A DNA stretch of 17,897 nucleotides, taken from NCBI GenBank assembly GCA_003153655.1, contig PMAK01000254.1, forward strand, positions 7,942 through 25,838, given 5' to 3'. This document shows positions 1 to 8,388 of the stretch, in pieces. The stretch comes from Phycisphaerales bacterium. Lineage in GTDB: Bacteria > Planctomycetota > Phycisphaerae > Tepidisphaerales > Tepidisphaeraceae. The stretch's first letter is position 1. Each line of letters starts with the position of its first letter. The notes below the pieces were generated by a model. It did no database searches, had not been told where the DNA came from, and was given only the letters and a program-made list of their open reading frames with translations. Both the position numbers and the translations under genes were made by a program.

Positions 1-165
1 AGGGGCAGCCATTGGGGTCGGCGCGGAATAGGCCACCGGCTCGGGGGCCGGGGACACGTTCAACGCGGCGGAATCCGTTGTGGCGGGTTTTGACTGCATC
101 TGGCAGCCTGCGGCGATTAGAAGGGACAATGCTGCTGGGGCGATTGCCGGGATTGCGAATTTCAT
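1..165 (-). CDS. Lipoprotein, N-terminal 55 residues (runs off left edge)
   Basis: Reading the minus strand from the ATG at 165-163 gives 55 open codons to the window edge. The product starts with a short basic n-region (MKF), a hydrophobic Ala/Leu/Ile stretch (residues 4-19) and a lipobox ending in A-A-G-C with the cysteine at residue 21. This is the pattern of a type II (lipoprotein) signal peptide. After the cysteine the chain is rich in Ser, Thr, Pro and Ala, like a flexible tether. A strong Shine-Dalgarno (AAGGAG, minus strand, 176-171) lies 5 bases before the ATG and fixes the start. The gene is divergent from the alpha/beta hydrolase at 316. The mature domain is outside the window, so no function beyond membrane-anchored lipoprotein can be given. 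Confidence 0.8.
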   Translation of the reverse strand, partial: MKFAIPAIAPAALSLLIAAGCQMQSKPATTDSAALNVSPAPEPVAYSAPTPMAAP

Positions 166-170
166 GTGGG

Positions 171-176
171 CTCCTT
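171..176 (-). promoter_or_regulatory. Shine-Dalgarno of the left-edge lipoprotein
   Basis: The minus strand reads AAGGAG here, 5 bases upstream of the ATG at 165. It is the clearest ribosome binding site in the window and decides the lipoprotein start. It contrasts with the absence of such a site before the hydrolase at 316 and before the minus-strand glycosyltransferase genes. Confidence 0.75.
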
Positions 177-204
177 GGACGAATGACTTTGCTGGTCAGG
201 CCGC

Positions 205-228
205 CATCAGACCTGGCATCAGACCTGG
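205..228. repeat. Perfect 12-bp tandem duplication in a divergent promoter region
   Basis: CATCAGACCTGG occurs twice back to back (205-216 and 217-228) with no mismatch. It lies in the 150-bp gap between the divergent lipoprotein and hydrolase genes, upstream of both start codons. Tandem sites of about one helical turn can bind a dimeric regulator, but slippage duplication is an equal explanation. Presence is certain; function is unknown. Confidence 0.75.
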
Positions 229-280
229 ATCGTTCCGCGTTTTATCGGACGGAATGAAGCTGCGGCTTTAATATCAGTCG

Positions 281-308
281 TTGCGATAGCTGGGGGCCGC
301 TCTATCAT
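281..308 (+). promoter_or_regulatory. Candidate promoter for the 316-9509 operon, possibly leaderless
   Basis: TTGCGA (281-286; 4 of 6 to the sigma-70 -35 consensus) is followed after 16 bases by TATCAT (303-308; 5 of 6 to the -10 consensus). The hydrolase ATG at 316 begins 7 bases after the -10 element, the usual distance to a transcription start, and no Shine-Dalgarno precedes it. Transcription may therefore start at or next to the ATG. Position and spacing are seen; promoter activity is inferred. Confidence 0.5.
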
Positions 309-315
309 CCTGCGC

Positions 316-1302
316 ATGTTTCGTGAGTTGCTTTTACTTGCGCTGGTTATGGTTGCGATCGCCCTGGTTTTTGCCGGGGTTTTGATCGTTGTGATGGCGC
401 TGATGCTTTTGCGGCCGCGGCGAATGAGGGATGCGCGGGCGATATTTATGCTGCAACGGCTTTCGCCGGCTGATCTGGAGATGGAATTTGAAGATGTGTC
501 GTTTCAGGTGATTGATCAGTGCAGTGGAGGGAAACTGACGATTGCCGGGTGGTGGATTGCCAATCCTGAGGCGCGCGGACGATGTGCCGTGATTTTGCAT
601 GGATATTCTGACGCCAAGGTTGGGGGGATCGCGTGGGCGCCGCTGCTGCGGGAGCTTGGGTTTTCAATTCTGGCGATTGATCTTCGTGCGCATGGGGAAA
701 GCGGCGGGGTCAATTCCACGGCTGGGTTCTGGGAACGACATGATGTAAGCCAAGTGATCGATCAACTGAAAGCGGCGCGTCCGGCTGAGACTGGTCAGAT
801 TTTGCTGTTTGGCATCAGCCTGGGGGCGGCTACGGCGGCGGCGACGGCAGCTATACGGGACGATCTGTGGGCGGTGATTCTTGAATGTCCATTTGCGGAT
901 TTCCATCATGCGGCGGGGTATCAGGCGGATCGGCTCAGCACGCCGGGGAAATTGTTTCAGGATTTGGCATTCACCCTGGCGAAGATGATTTCGCGGGCGG
1001 ATTTTGATGCGGTTCGACCTGTAGACACAATTCCGAAAATCCCGTGCCCGCTGATGGTCATACAATCTTGTGATGATCCGTTTCTTTCGGAAGAGGATTT
1101 GGAGGCGGTGCGGAGGGCGGTGGAATCGCGTTCGGCGGCACAAGGGCCGAGCGTTTGCTGGGCGTTGCCGGAGACGCATCATGTGGTGGGGATGCGTAAG
1201 AACCCGGTGGAATACAAGAGGCGAATTGAAGATTTCCTCTCCGAAGTCTTCACAATCGGGTCGAGGTATGGGAGAAGTAGGGATTCTGGAGTGGAAACTT
1301 GA
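316..1302 (+). CDS. Membrane-anchored alpha/beta hydrolase (serine hydrolase fold)
   Basis: A 328-residue protein with an N-terminal hydrophobic segment (about residues 5-32) that looks like a signal anchor, leaving the enzyme domain outside or at the membrane. The domain shows the alpha/beta-hydrolase order: oxyanion-loop motif HGYSD (95-99), D-L-R-A-H-G-E-S-G (122-130), nucleophile elbow G-I-S-L-G with Ser168, an acid in CDDP (Asp253 or Asp254), and a late His (His288 or 289). This matches the family often annotated as an alpha/beta hydrolase or 'peptidase S9-like' protein. The substrate cannot be told; esterase or peptidase activity is possible. It is the first gene of the plus-strand run, and its stop overlaps the TTG start of the SNF2 gene by 4 bases. 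No Shine-Dalgarno is seen before its ATG. Confidence 0.85.
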   Translation: MFRELLLLALVMVAIALVFAGVLIVVMALMLLRPRRMRDARAIFMLQRLSPADLEMEFEDVSFQVIDQCSGGKLTIAGWWIANPEARGRCAVILHGYSDAKVGGIAWAPLLRELGFSILAIDLRAHGESGGVNSTAGFWERHDVSQVIDQLKAARPAETGQILLFGISLGAATAAATAAIRDDLWAVILECPFADFHHAAGYQADRLSTPGKLFQDLAFTLAKMISRADFDAVRPVDTIPKIPCPLMVIQSCDDPFLSEEDLEAVRRAVESRSAAQGPSVCWALPETHHVVGMRKNPVEYKRRIEDFLSEVFTIGSRYGRSRDSGVET

Positions 1303-4300
1303 CGCCGATTCAACAACTTAAGAGTGATTTCCCGCGACATACCCGAGTGAAGGGTGACGATTATTTCCGGCGGAACGCTGTGCAGATTGTGGACAGCGAG
1401 CCGGGGCAAATTCGTGCGCGCGTGCAGGGGACAGCCTTGTACGACGTGAGTATTGGATGGGATGACGTGGAATATAACTACCACTGCTCATGCCCGTACT
1501 TTTTGGATGAGGGGGAACCCTGCAAGCATTTGTGGGCGACGCTGCTGGCGGCGGATGCGAAGCGGCTTTTGCCGGAAGATGCGGAGCGCGTTGAAGAGGA
1601 TGAGGTGGATGAAGTGGAGGAGGAAGAGTTTGTGCCGGAGGTGCGGACGCTGAAACTGGGGAATCGGGAGGTTCAGTTTCTTAAGTTTCGGGAAACACAT
1701 CGGCCGGCTAACGCCAAGCCGCAGCGGCATGCGGTCTGGCGGCGGCGTCTGACGGAGATGCGGTCGAATTGGACGTGGCGAAATGAAGCGCCGGCGAGTG
1801 TGTGGCCGGTGAACAAACAGATTGTTTATGTAATTGAAGCGGAGGCCTCGAAGGAGGCGGGCGAGCTGGCGATTCAATTGGGATCGCGGCTGGCGAACAA
1901 GCCGGGGGATATCAAGCGGCTGAGGCTGCGGTCGGATCAGATTCATCAGCTTCCCGAGGCGATTGACCGGGATTTGATTGGGATTCTTGTCGGCGTGGGG
2001 AATGGGGCGGATTTTGAATATGACGTGCGCGAGATTGATGCGCGGCTTTGGCTGCGCGGGGCGCATCACGACCTGATCCGGCGGATGTGCCTGACGGGAC
2101 GATGCGTTTTGCGCGGCGGCGGGGACGATGGAAATATCCAGCCGATTCAATGGGATGATCGGGAGCCATGGCGGCTTCATCTGGCAATTTTGCCGGATGG
2201 GTCGAAGCAGGTTTATCGATTGGAAGGGACGCTTCGGCGCGGGGAGGAGCGGATTGGGATTACCGATCCGGCGCTCATCGTCGCGGGCGGGCCGATATTT
2301 ATCGGGGACAAGGCGGCGGCGTTTGAAGATGATGGGGCATTCCCGTTTGTTCATCTGCTGTCGCGGGAACAGGACCTTGAGGTCCCGATTGAACAGGGGG
2401 ACGACCTCGTTGAGGAGTTGCTGCAATTTCCGCGGCTTCCGCGTTTGGATCTGCCGGCAGAAATGGGGATTAGCGAATCTCGGACGACGCCTCGGCCGCG
2501 GCTGGTGTTGACGCCGCCTACCGGTGCGCGGACGAGCGTGGATTCGGATCGGCTGCTTTGCCGGTTGTCGTTTGATTATGACGAGACGAGCATTCCGCGC
2601 GACCAGGAGGGTCCGGCGGTGTTTGACACGGCGCAGCGGCGGATTGTTTATCGAGACCCGGGATTTGAGGCGCAAGCGGTGGCACGATTGCGCGAGCTGG
2701 GGTTTCGGCCTGACAATGATTTTGGGGGAAATGTCAGAGAGTTTCGGCTGTTGCCGCGGCGATTGCCGGCGGTGGTGTCGGCGCTGACTTCGCAGCGATG
2801 GCATGTGGAAGTGAGCGGGAAGGTCTATCGGCAGCCGGGGAAGATTCGGATGGCGGTGTCATCGGGGATCGACTGGTTTGAATTGGATGGTGAGGCGGAA
2901 TTTGAAGGCGTCATCATCAAGTTGCCGCGATTGCTGAAGGCGATCCGCAAGGGTGAGACGACGATCGTTCTTGATGATGGGACGATTGGGATTCTGCCGG
3001 AGCAATGGCTGAAGCGATATGGGCTGTTGGCGGCGGTGGCGGGCGTGAAGGATGAGACGATTCAGTTCTCGCGGAAGCAGGTTGGGCTGCTGGATGCGCT
3101 GCTGGCGGATATGCCGGCGACGGATGTGGATGAGGCTTATTCGCGGGCGCGGGATGAGTTACGGCGCTTTGATGGCGTGCAGCCGATCGATCCGCCGGCG
3201 TCTTTTGTGGGATCGCTTCGTCCGTATCAGTGCGATGGGCTGGGGTGGTTTGATTTTCTGCGAACGTTTGGGCTAAACGGATGTTTGGCTGACGACATGG
3301 GGCTTGGGAAAACGGTGCAGGTTTTGGCGCTGATCGAGCAGCGGCGGTTGTTGCGGCAGGCGGCGAAGGCAAGCGGCGGCGCGGTTGCGGGGCCTTCGCT
3401 GGTGGTGGTGCCGCGGTCGCTGGTTTTCAACTGGCGGCAGGAGGCGGCGAAGTTTACGCCGGAACTGCGGATTCTGGATCATGCGTCGGCGGACCGGCTG
3501 AGGAGCACAGAACATTTCCAGGATTTTGACGTGATCCTGACGACTTATGGCACGCTGCGCAATGATATCGCGCAGTGGAAGGACATGAGTTTTGATTATG
3601 TGATTCTGGATGAGGCGCAGGCGATCAAGAATGCGGCGAGCGAATCGGCGAAGGCGGCGCGGCTCTTGCAGGCGGATCATCGGCTGGTGCTGTCGGGCAC
3701 GCCGGTGCAGAACCATTTGGGCGAGTTGTGGAGCCTGCTGGAATTTTTGAATCCGGGTAGGCTGGGTGCTTCGAGCGCGTTTGCGTCGCTGACCACATCG
3801 GCGGACCGGTCGGTCAGCGCGGAGACGCGGCAATTGCTGTCGCAGGCGCTGCGGCCGTTTATTTTGCGGCGGACCAAGGAACAGGTGGCGCGCGATCTGC
3901 CGGAGAAATTCGAGCAGACGATCTTCTGCGAACTGGACAAGCGGCAGCGGGCGCTTTACGACGAATTGAAAGAGCATTATCGACAGGCCCTTCTTGGGCG
4001 GATTGAGAAAGATGGGCTCGGGAAATCGAAGCTGCAAATTTTGGAGGCGCTGCTGCGGCTGCGGCAGGCGGCTTGTCATCCTGGCTTGCTGAATAAATCC
4101 AGCATTGATGATGCGAGCGCGAAGCTTGATACGCTTTTGCCGCGGCTGGCTGAGATTGCGGATGAGGGGCACAAGGCGATTGTCTTCTCGCAGTTCACGA
4201 GCTTTCTGGCGATTGTTCGGAAGAAGCTGGATGAGCAGGGAGTGCCATATGAATATCTCGACGGCAAGACGCGGGATCGGCAGCAGTGCGTGGATCGATT

Positions 4301-4622
4301 CCAGAACGATCCTGATTGCAGGCTGTTTCTGGTTAGTTTGAAGGCGGGTGGATTGGGGTTGAATCTGACCGCGGCGCAGTATGTGTTTCTGCTTGATCCC
4401 TGGTGGAACCCGGCTGTGGAGGCGCAGGCAATCGACCGCGCACATCGCATCGGGCAGACGCAGCAGGTGTTTGCTTATCGGTTGATCGCCAAGGATACGG
4501 TTGAAGAGAAGGTGCTGAAGCTGCAGCAGAGCAAGCGGGATTTGGCGGATGCGATCATCAATGCGGACAATGCGCTGATCAGCAAGCTTGGACGAGAGGA
4601 CCTGGAACTGCTGCTGTCATGA
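1299..4622 (+). CDS. SWIM zinc-finger SNF2-family helicase/ATPase
   Basis: A 1107-residue SNF2 (superfamily 2) DNA-dependent ATPase. The N-terminus carries a SWIM zinc finger (C63-x-C65 ... C75-x-H77), a DNA- or protein-binding module known from bacterial SNF2 proteins. Residues 100-620 are a poorly conserved middle region. The ATPase core follows: motif I DDMGLGKT (about 665-672), the DEAQ box (about 770), S-G-T-P-V-Q-N (about 798), then the C-terminal lobe with L-D-G-K-T-R and the A-H-R-I-G-Q motif near 1048-1053. Such proteins move along or remodel duplex DNA; the exact bacterial role is unsettled. Start chosen: TTG at 1299, because GGAG (1288-1291) lies 7 bases upstream and the protein begins with the conserved pre-SWIM region. 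It overlaps the hydrolase stop (TTGA) and the next start (ATGA), implying translational coupling. Confidence 0.93.
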   Translation: MTPIQQLKSDFPRHTRVKGDDYFRRNAVQIVDSEPGQIRARVQGTALYDVSIGWDDVEYNYHCSCPYFLDEGEPCKHLWATLLAADAKRLLPEDAERVEEDEVDEVEEEEFVPEVRTLKLGNREVQFLKFRETHRPANAKPQRHAVWRRRLTEMRSNWTWRNEAPASVWPVNKQIVYVIEAEASKEAGELAIQLGSRLANKPGDIKRLRLRSDQIHQLPEAIDRDLIGILVGVGNGADFEYDVREIDARLWLRGAHHDLIRRMCLTGRCVLRGGGDDGNIQPIQWDDREPWRLHLAILPDGSKQVYRLEGTLRRGEERIGITDPALIVAGGPIFIGDKAAAFEDDGAFPFVHLLSREQDLEVPIEQGDDLVEELLQFPRLPRLDLPAEMGISESRTTPRPRLVLTPPTGARTSVDSDRLLCRLSFDYDETSIPRDQEGPAVFDTAQRRIVYRDPGFEAQAVARLRELGFRPDNDFGGNVREFRLLPRRLPAVVSALTSQRWHVEVSGKVYRQPGKIRMAVSSGIDWFELDGEAEFEGVIIKLPRLLKAIRKGETTIVLDDGTIGILPEQWLKRYGLLAAVAGVKDETIQFSRKQVGLLDALLADMPATDVDEAYSRARDELRRFDGVQPIDPPASFVGSLRPYQCDGLGWFDFLRTFGLNGCLADDMGLGKTVQVLALIEQRRLLRQAAKASGGAVAGPSLVVVPRSLVFNWRQEAAKFTPELRILDHASADRLRSTEHFQDFDVILTTYGTLRNDIAQWKDMSFDYVILDEAQAIKNAASESAKAARLLQADHRLVLSGTPVQNHLGELWSLLEFLNPGRLGASSAFASLTTSADRSVSAETRQLLSQALRPFILRRTKEQVARDLPEKFEQTIFCELDKRQRALYDELKEHYRQALLGRIEKDGLGKSKLQILEALLRLRQAACHPGLLNKSSIDDASAKLDTLLPRLAEIADEGHKAIVFSQFTSFLAIVRKKLDEQGVPYEYLDGKTRDRQQCVDRFQNDPDCRLFLVSLKAGGLGLNLTAAQYVFLLDPWWNPAVEAQAIDRAHRIGQTQQVFAYRLIAKDTVEEKVLKLQQSKRDLADAIINADNALISKLGREDLELLLS

Positions 4623-6496
4623 GCGAGCAATCGGACATCGTGCAATCGCTTAGGGCCGCGGTGGAGCATCATCGGAGCGGCCGGCTGAAGGAGGCGGAGG
4701 AGGGTTATACACGGGTTTTGGTGCGCGATCCGAATCAGCCGGACGCGCTGAATCTGCTGGGGGTTCTTGCGACGCAGATGGGCGAGCCGATTGTGGCGCA
4801 GGAGTTGATCAAGCGCGCGATCGCGGTGAAGCCGACTGTTGCGGATTTTTATGACAATCTGGGGGATGCGCTTACGGCTCTGGGGCGATATGACGAGGTG
4901 ATAGCGGCGCGCCGACACGCTGTTGCGCTGAATCCTCGTTTGGTTCGGTCGCACTATCTGCTCGGCGCTCTTCTGGGTGATATGGGGCGATACGAAGAGG
5001 CGACCACGGCATTTCAGACCGCTCTTCAAATCAAGCCGAACGACGCGGAAATCCTCAGCAATCTGGGCTTCGCGCATTACATGCGCGGAAAGTTGGATGA
5101 GGCATTTGCCGCGATAAGCGAGGCGGCGCGTCTCCGGCCGAATGTGGCGAAGATTGAGATGAACCTTGGGCACGTCTGGCTCGCGCGGGCGGATTACGGG
5201 AAGGCGATGGCCTGCTTTGACCGGGCGATTGGGCTGGAACCGAAGGCCGCTGCGTGGCGGAGCGCGCGGATCATGGCGATGCATTATGACCCGGCGAACG
5301 ACGCGAAGGCGTTGCTGAAGGCGGGACGGGATTGGGATGAAATAGCCGCCGCGCCTTTGCGTCAATTCATTGGCGTTCATGCGAACGATCGATCGCCGGA
5401 GCGCAAGCTGCGCATCGGCTATCTGTCGGCGGATTTCCGGCATCATGTCGTGGGCAACTGCATGTTGTCGCTCCTCTCGCATCACGACCGCGAACAATTT
5501 GAAGTGCACTGTTATGCGAGCATGCCATGCGAGGATGCGGTTACGGCCAAGCTTCGCCAGCAGGCTGCGCGGTGGCGAAGTATCCACGTGGTTAAGGATG
5601 AAAAAGTAGCGGAGATGATCCGGGCCGATCGGATCGACATTTTGGTTGATCTGGGTCTTCATTCGCATGGGAATCGGCTGTCGATATTTGCGCGAAAGCC
5701 TGCGCCGGTTCAGGTGGCGTACTTGGCGTATTGTTCGACGACGGGCTTGTCTGTGATGGATTATCGACTATCCGATCCGCACGTTGATCCGCCGGAGATT
5801 GATCTGGCGGATTATAGTGAGCGGACGGTGAGATTGCCGCGGACGCATCTCTGTTACAAGCCGCTTAAGGAAGCGCCGGAGGTTGCGGCGTTGCCGGCGA
5901 TTTCGGCGGGTTATGTCACGTTTGGATGTTTGAATAATTTCAGCAAATGCTCGCCGGCGGTTCTGGAACTATGGATGCGGATTCTGGCGGCTGCGCCACG
6001 GTCGCGGCTGATTCTGCATGCGAAGCCGGGCGAACATCTGGGTCTCGTGCGTGAGCGATTGGAGCGCGCGGGGGTTGCGGCAACGCGGCTGGAATTCCTA
6101 GCGGAGCGGGATTGGTCGGAATATATCCGAACTTATGCGCGAATCGACATCGCGCTTGATCCATTTCCGTACAACGGTGGAATCACTACCTGCGATGCGC
6201 TTTGGATGGGCGTGCCTGTTGTTACATTGTCGGGCAATACAGCGATCGGGCGAGTTGGGCGGAGCATTTTGTCGAACGTTGGTTTGCCGGAATTGATCGC
6301 ACATTCGTCGGAGGAATATGTCCGGATCGCGATTGAATTGGCGAACGATATTGATCGGCTGAAACGACTTCGCGCGGAGCTTCGGCAGCGGGTGGTTGTG
6401 TCGCCGCTGAATGATCCGAAGCAACTGATGCGGGATATCGAAGTGTTCTTTCGCGACGCGTGGCGAACTTTTACCGCTTCCTCGCCGCCGGGGTGA
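4619..6496 (+). CDS. TPR-containing GT41 glycosyltransferase (OGT/SPINDLY-like), copy 1
   Basis: A 625-residue protein. Residues 8-210 hold about five to six tetratricopeptide repeats (the L-G-x-x-x-x-x-G-R-x-x-E-A pattern). Residues 263-615 form the GT41 catalytic domain of the OGT/SPINDLY family, which transfers sugar from a nucleotide donor (UDP-GlcNAc or GDP-fucose in studied members) to protein Ser/Thr. Visible motifs: I-G-Y-L-S-A-D-F-R-H-H (His275 at the place of human OGT His498), F-S-K (Lys443, aligned with OGT Lys842), and YNGGITTCD (518-526) in the donor-site loop. No signal peptide, so cytoplasmic. It starts in an ATGA overlap with the SNF2 stop. It closely resembles the next gene end to end, indicating a tandem duplicate. 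Donor and target are unknown. Confidence 0.9.
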   Translation: MSEQSDIVQSLRAAVEHHRSGRLKEAEEGYTRVLVRDPNQPDALNLLGVLATQMGEPIVAQELIKRAIAVKPTVADFYDNLGDALTALGRYDEVIAARRHAVALNPRLVRSHYLLGALLGDMGRYEEATTAFQTALQIKPNDAEILSNLGFAHYMRGKLDEAFAAISEAARLRPNVAKIEMNLGHVWLARADYGKAMACFDRAIGLEPKAAAWRSARIMAMHYDPANDAKALLKAGRDWDEIAAAPLRQFIGVHANDRSPERKLRIGYLSADFRHHVVGNCMLSLLSHHDREQFEVHCYASMPCEDAVTAKLRQQAARWRSIHVVKDEKVAEMIRADRIDILVDLGLHSHGNRLSIFARKPAPVQVAYLAYCSTTGLSVMDYRLSDPHVDPPEIDLADYSERTVRLPRTHLCYKPLKEAPEVAALPAISAGYVTFGCLNNFSKCSPAVLELWMRILAAAPRSRLILHAKPGEHLGLVRERLERAGVAATRLEFLAERDWSEYIRTYARIDIALDPFPYNGGITTCDALWMGVPVVTLSGNTAIGRVGRSILSNVGLPELIAHSSEEYVRIAIELANDIDRLKRLRAELRQRVVVSPLNDPKQLMRDIEVFFRDAWRTFTASSPPG

Positions 6497-6516
6497 GGGC
6501 GTGATTTGCGATTGTG

Positions 6517-8385
6517 ATGGCTGAAGAACCGCAAACCATCTCTCAGGCGCTGCGGGCCGCTGTGGACCATCAGCAGCATGGCCGGCTGGCGGAGGCGTCG
6601 CGGATTTATGGGGCGATTTTGGCGAAGCATCCGAATCAGCCGGATGTGCTGCATCTGCTGGGGACGGTTGCGGTGATGACGGGACAGCCGGAAAGAGGGA
6701 TCGATCTGATCGGACGGGCGATTGCGATCAATCCGTCGGCGGCGGGATATCATAATGGGCTGGGCATTGCGCTGGCCACGCTGGGGCGCTATGAGGAAGC
6801 GATTGCTGCGCAGCGCCGGGCGATTGAGTTGGATCCGAATCTTTTCAATGCGCGGCATAATCTTGGGAGCGTGCTGGCTTCGAGCGGGCGATATGAGGAG
6901 GCGGTTGAATCGTTCAAGATTGCGATGCAACTTAAGCCGGACGATCCCAATATACACAATGGTCTTGGCGTTGCGCTGTTGCTGAGCAAGCGGCTCGATG
7001 AAGCGATCACGGAATTTGAGGAGGTCAAGCGGCTCTCTCCGAATTCACCGCAGGTTTACATGCATTTGGGGACGGCATATCTGGACTGTGCGGAGCACGA
7101 TGAAGCGATGGCGTGCTTTGACCGTGCTCTGGCGCTCGAGCCGCCGACGGCGAATCGTCTGAGTACGAAAATCTTTGCGATGCACTATCAGCCGGGAGAG
7201 GATTCGGTGGGGATCCTGAAGACGGCGCGGCAATGGGATGAACTGGTGACGGCGCCACTGCCACGGCCTGCGTTGCCGCATGCGAACGACCGGACGACGG
7301 ATCGGAAGCTACGAATCGGTTATGTGTCGCCGGATTTCCGGGATCATCCGGTGGGCCGGAGTATTTTGCCGCTTTTGGCTCATCATGATCGCGGGGAGTT
7401 TGAGATTTACTGTTATTCCAGCGCGACACGGGAGGATTCAACGACCGCGAAATTGCGCGCGTGCGATGTGGTGTGGCAAAATATTCATCGGTTGAATGAT
7501 GATCGCGCGGCGGAGATGGTTCGGAATGATCGGATTGATATTCTGGTTGATCTGGCATTGCATACGGTGGGACATCGGTTGGCGCTGTTTGCGCGGAAGC
7601 CTGCTCCGGTGCAGATGACGTATCTGGGGTATTGCTCGACGACGGGATTGAGCGCGATGGATTATCGGGTGACGGACGGCCATGTCGATCCGCCCGGGAT
7701 TGATCTGACGGTTTATAGTGAACGGACGATTCGGTTGCCGCGGAATTATTTGTGTTATGTGCCGACGGGCGAAGCTCCTGATGTTTCGCCGCTGCCGTGC
7801 CTGGGTGGCGGTGTTGTCACGTTCGGGTGCCTGAATAAGTTTGCGAAATGTTCGGTCGATGCGCTGGCATTGTGGACTCGAATTCTTCAATTGGTTCCGA
7901 ATTCCCGGCTGATTTTGCATGCGATTGCAGGGAAACATCTGGATCGGGTGCGGGAGCGATTTGAGCGCGGCGGAGTTTCGGCGTCTCGATTGGAGTTTGT
8001 TGGAAAACAGAATTGGCCGGAGTACATGCAAACCTATGCGCGGATCGATATTGGGCTTGATCCGTTTCCGTACAATGGCGGCGTGACCACCTGCGAGGCG
8101 CTTTCGATGGGCGTGCCGGTTGTTACGCTGTCGGGTAATACGGGGGTTGGGCGCGTTGGGCGGAGCATTTTGTCGAATGTGGGGTTGGCTGAGCTGATCG
8201 CGCAAACACCTGAGCAGTATTTGCAATTGGCGGTTGATCTGGCGAATGATCTGGACCGTCTGAAGCGGCTTCGCGCGGAGCTGCGGCCGCGATTGGTGGA
8301 ATCGCCGATGATGGACGGGCCGCAACTGACGCGGGGCATTGAGTCGGTCTATCGAAACGCCTGGCGGCAATATTGCGCGGGTTAG
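6517..8385 (+). CDS. TPR-containing GT41 glycosyltransferase (OGT/SPINDLY-like), copy 2
   Basis: About 622 residues, collinear with copy 1: about six TPRs (roughly residues 10-210), then a GT41 domain. Motifs: I-G-Y-V-S-P-D-F-R-D-H (His near 277), N-K-F-A-K (Lys near 444), YNGGVTTCE (near 519-527) and the shared GRSILSNVGL. The acidic residue after the T-T-C motif is Glu here and Asp in copy 1. ATG at 6517 is preferred; an in-frame GTG directly before it (6514) is an alternative. No good Shine-Dalgarno is visible, and 20 bases separate it from copy 1. RuvC follows after 3 bases, so all are probably on one transcript. Retention of both catalytic motifs argues that both copies are active rather than one being a decaying duplicate. 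Confidence 0.9.
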   Translation: MAEEPQTISQALRAAVDHQQHGRLAEASRIYGAILAKHPNQPDVLHLLGTVAVMTGQPERGIDLIGRAIAINPSAAGYHNGLGIALATLGRYEEAIAAQRRAIELDPNLFNARHNLGSVLASSGRYEEAVESFKIAMQLKPDDPNIHNGLGVALLLSKRLDEAITEFEEVKRLSPNSPQVYMHLGTAYLDCAEHDEAMACFDRALALEPPTANRLSTKIFAMHYQPGEDSVGILKTARQWDELVTAPLPRPALPHANDRTTDRKLRIGYVSPDFRDHPVGRSILPLLAHHDRGEFEIYCYSSATREDSTTAKLRACDVVWQNIHRLNDDRAAEMVRNDRIDILVDLALHTVGHRLALFARKPAPVQMTYLGYCSTTGLSAMDYRVTDGHVDPPGIDLTVYSERTIRLPRNYLCYVPTGEAPDVSPLPCLGGGVVTFGCLNKFAKCSVDALALWTRILQLVPNSRLILHAIAGKHLDRVRERFERGGVSASRLEFVGKQNWPEYMQTYARIDIGLDPFPYNGGVTTCEALSMGVPVVTLSGNTGVGRVGRSILSNVGLAELIAQTPEQYLQLAVDLANDLDRLKRLRAELRPRLVESPMMDGPQLTRGIESVYRNAWRQYCAG

Positions 8386-8388
8386 TGT

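Noticed and set aside
12..271. Two overlapping plus-strand frames of 63 and 81 codons
   Set aside because: They lie opposite a lipoprotein start with a signal peptide and strong ribosome site, and their products are Arg-rich with no recognisable pattern.
1488..2804. Long minus-strand frame (438 codons) opposite the SNF2 gene
   Set aside because: Arg/Pro/Gln-rich translation typical of antisense frames in GC-rich DNA; the plus strand carries clear SNF2/SWIM sequence.
3273..4445. Minus-strand frame (390 codons) opposite the SNF2 ATPase core
   Set aside because: It overlaps conserved helicase motifs on the plus strand and shows no family pattern of its own.
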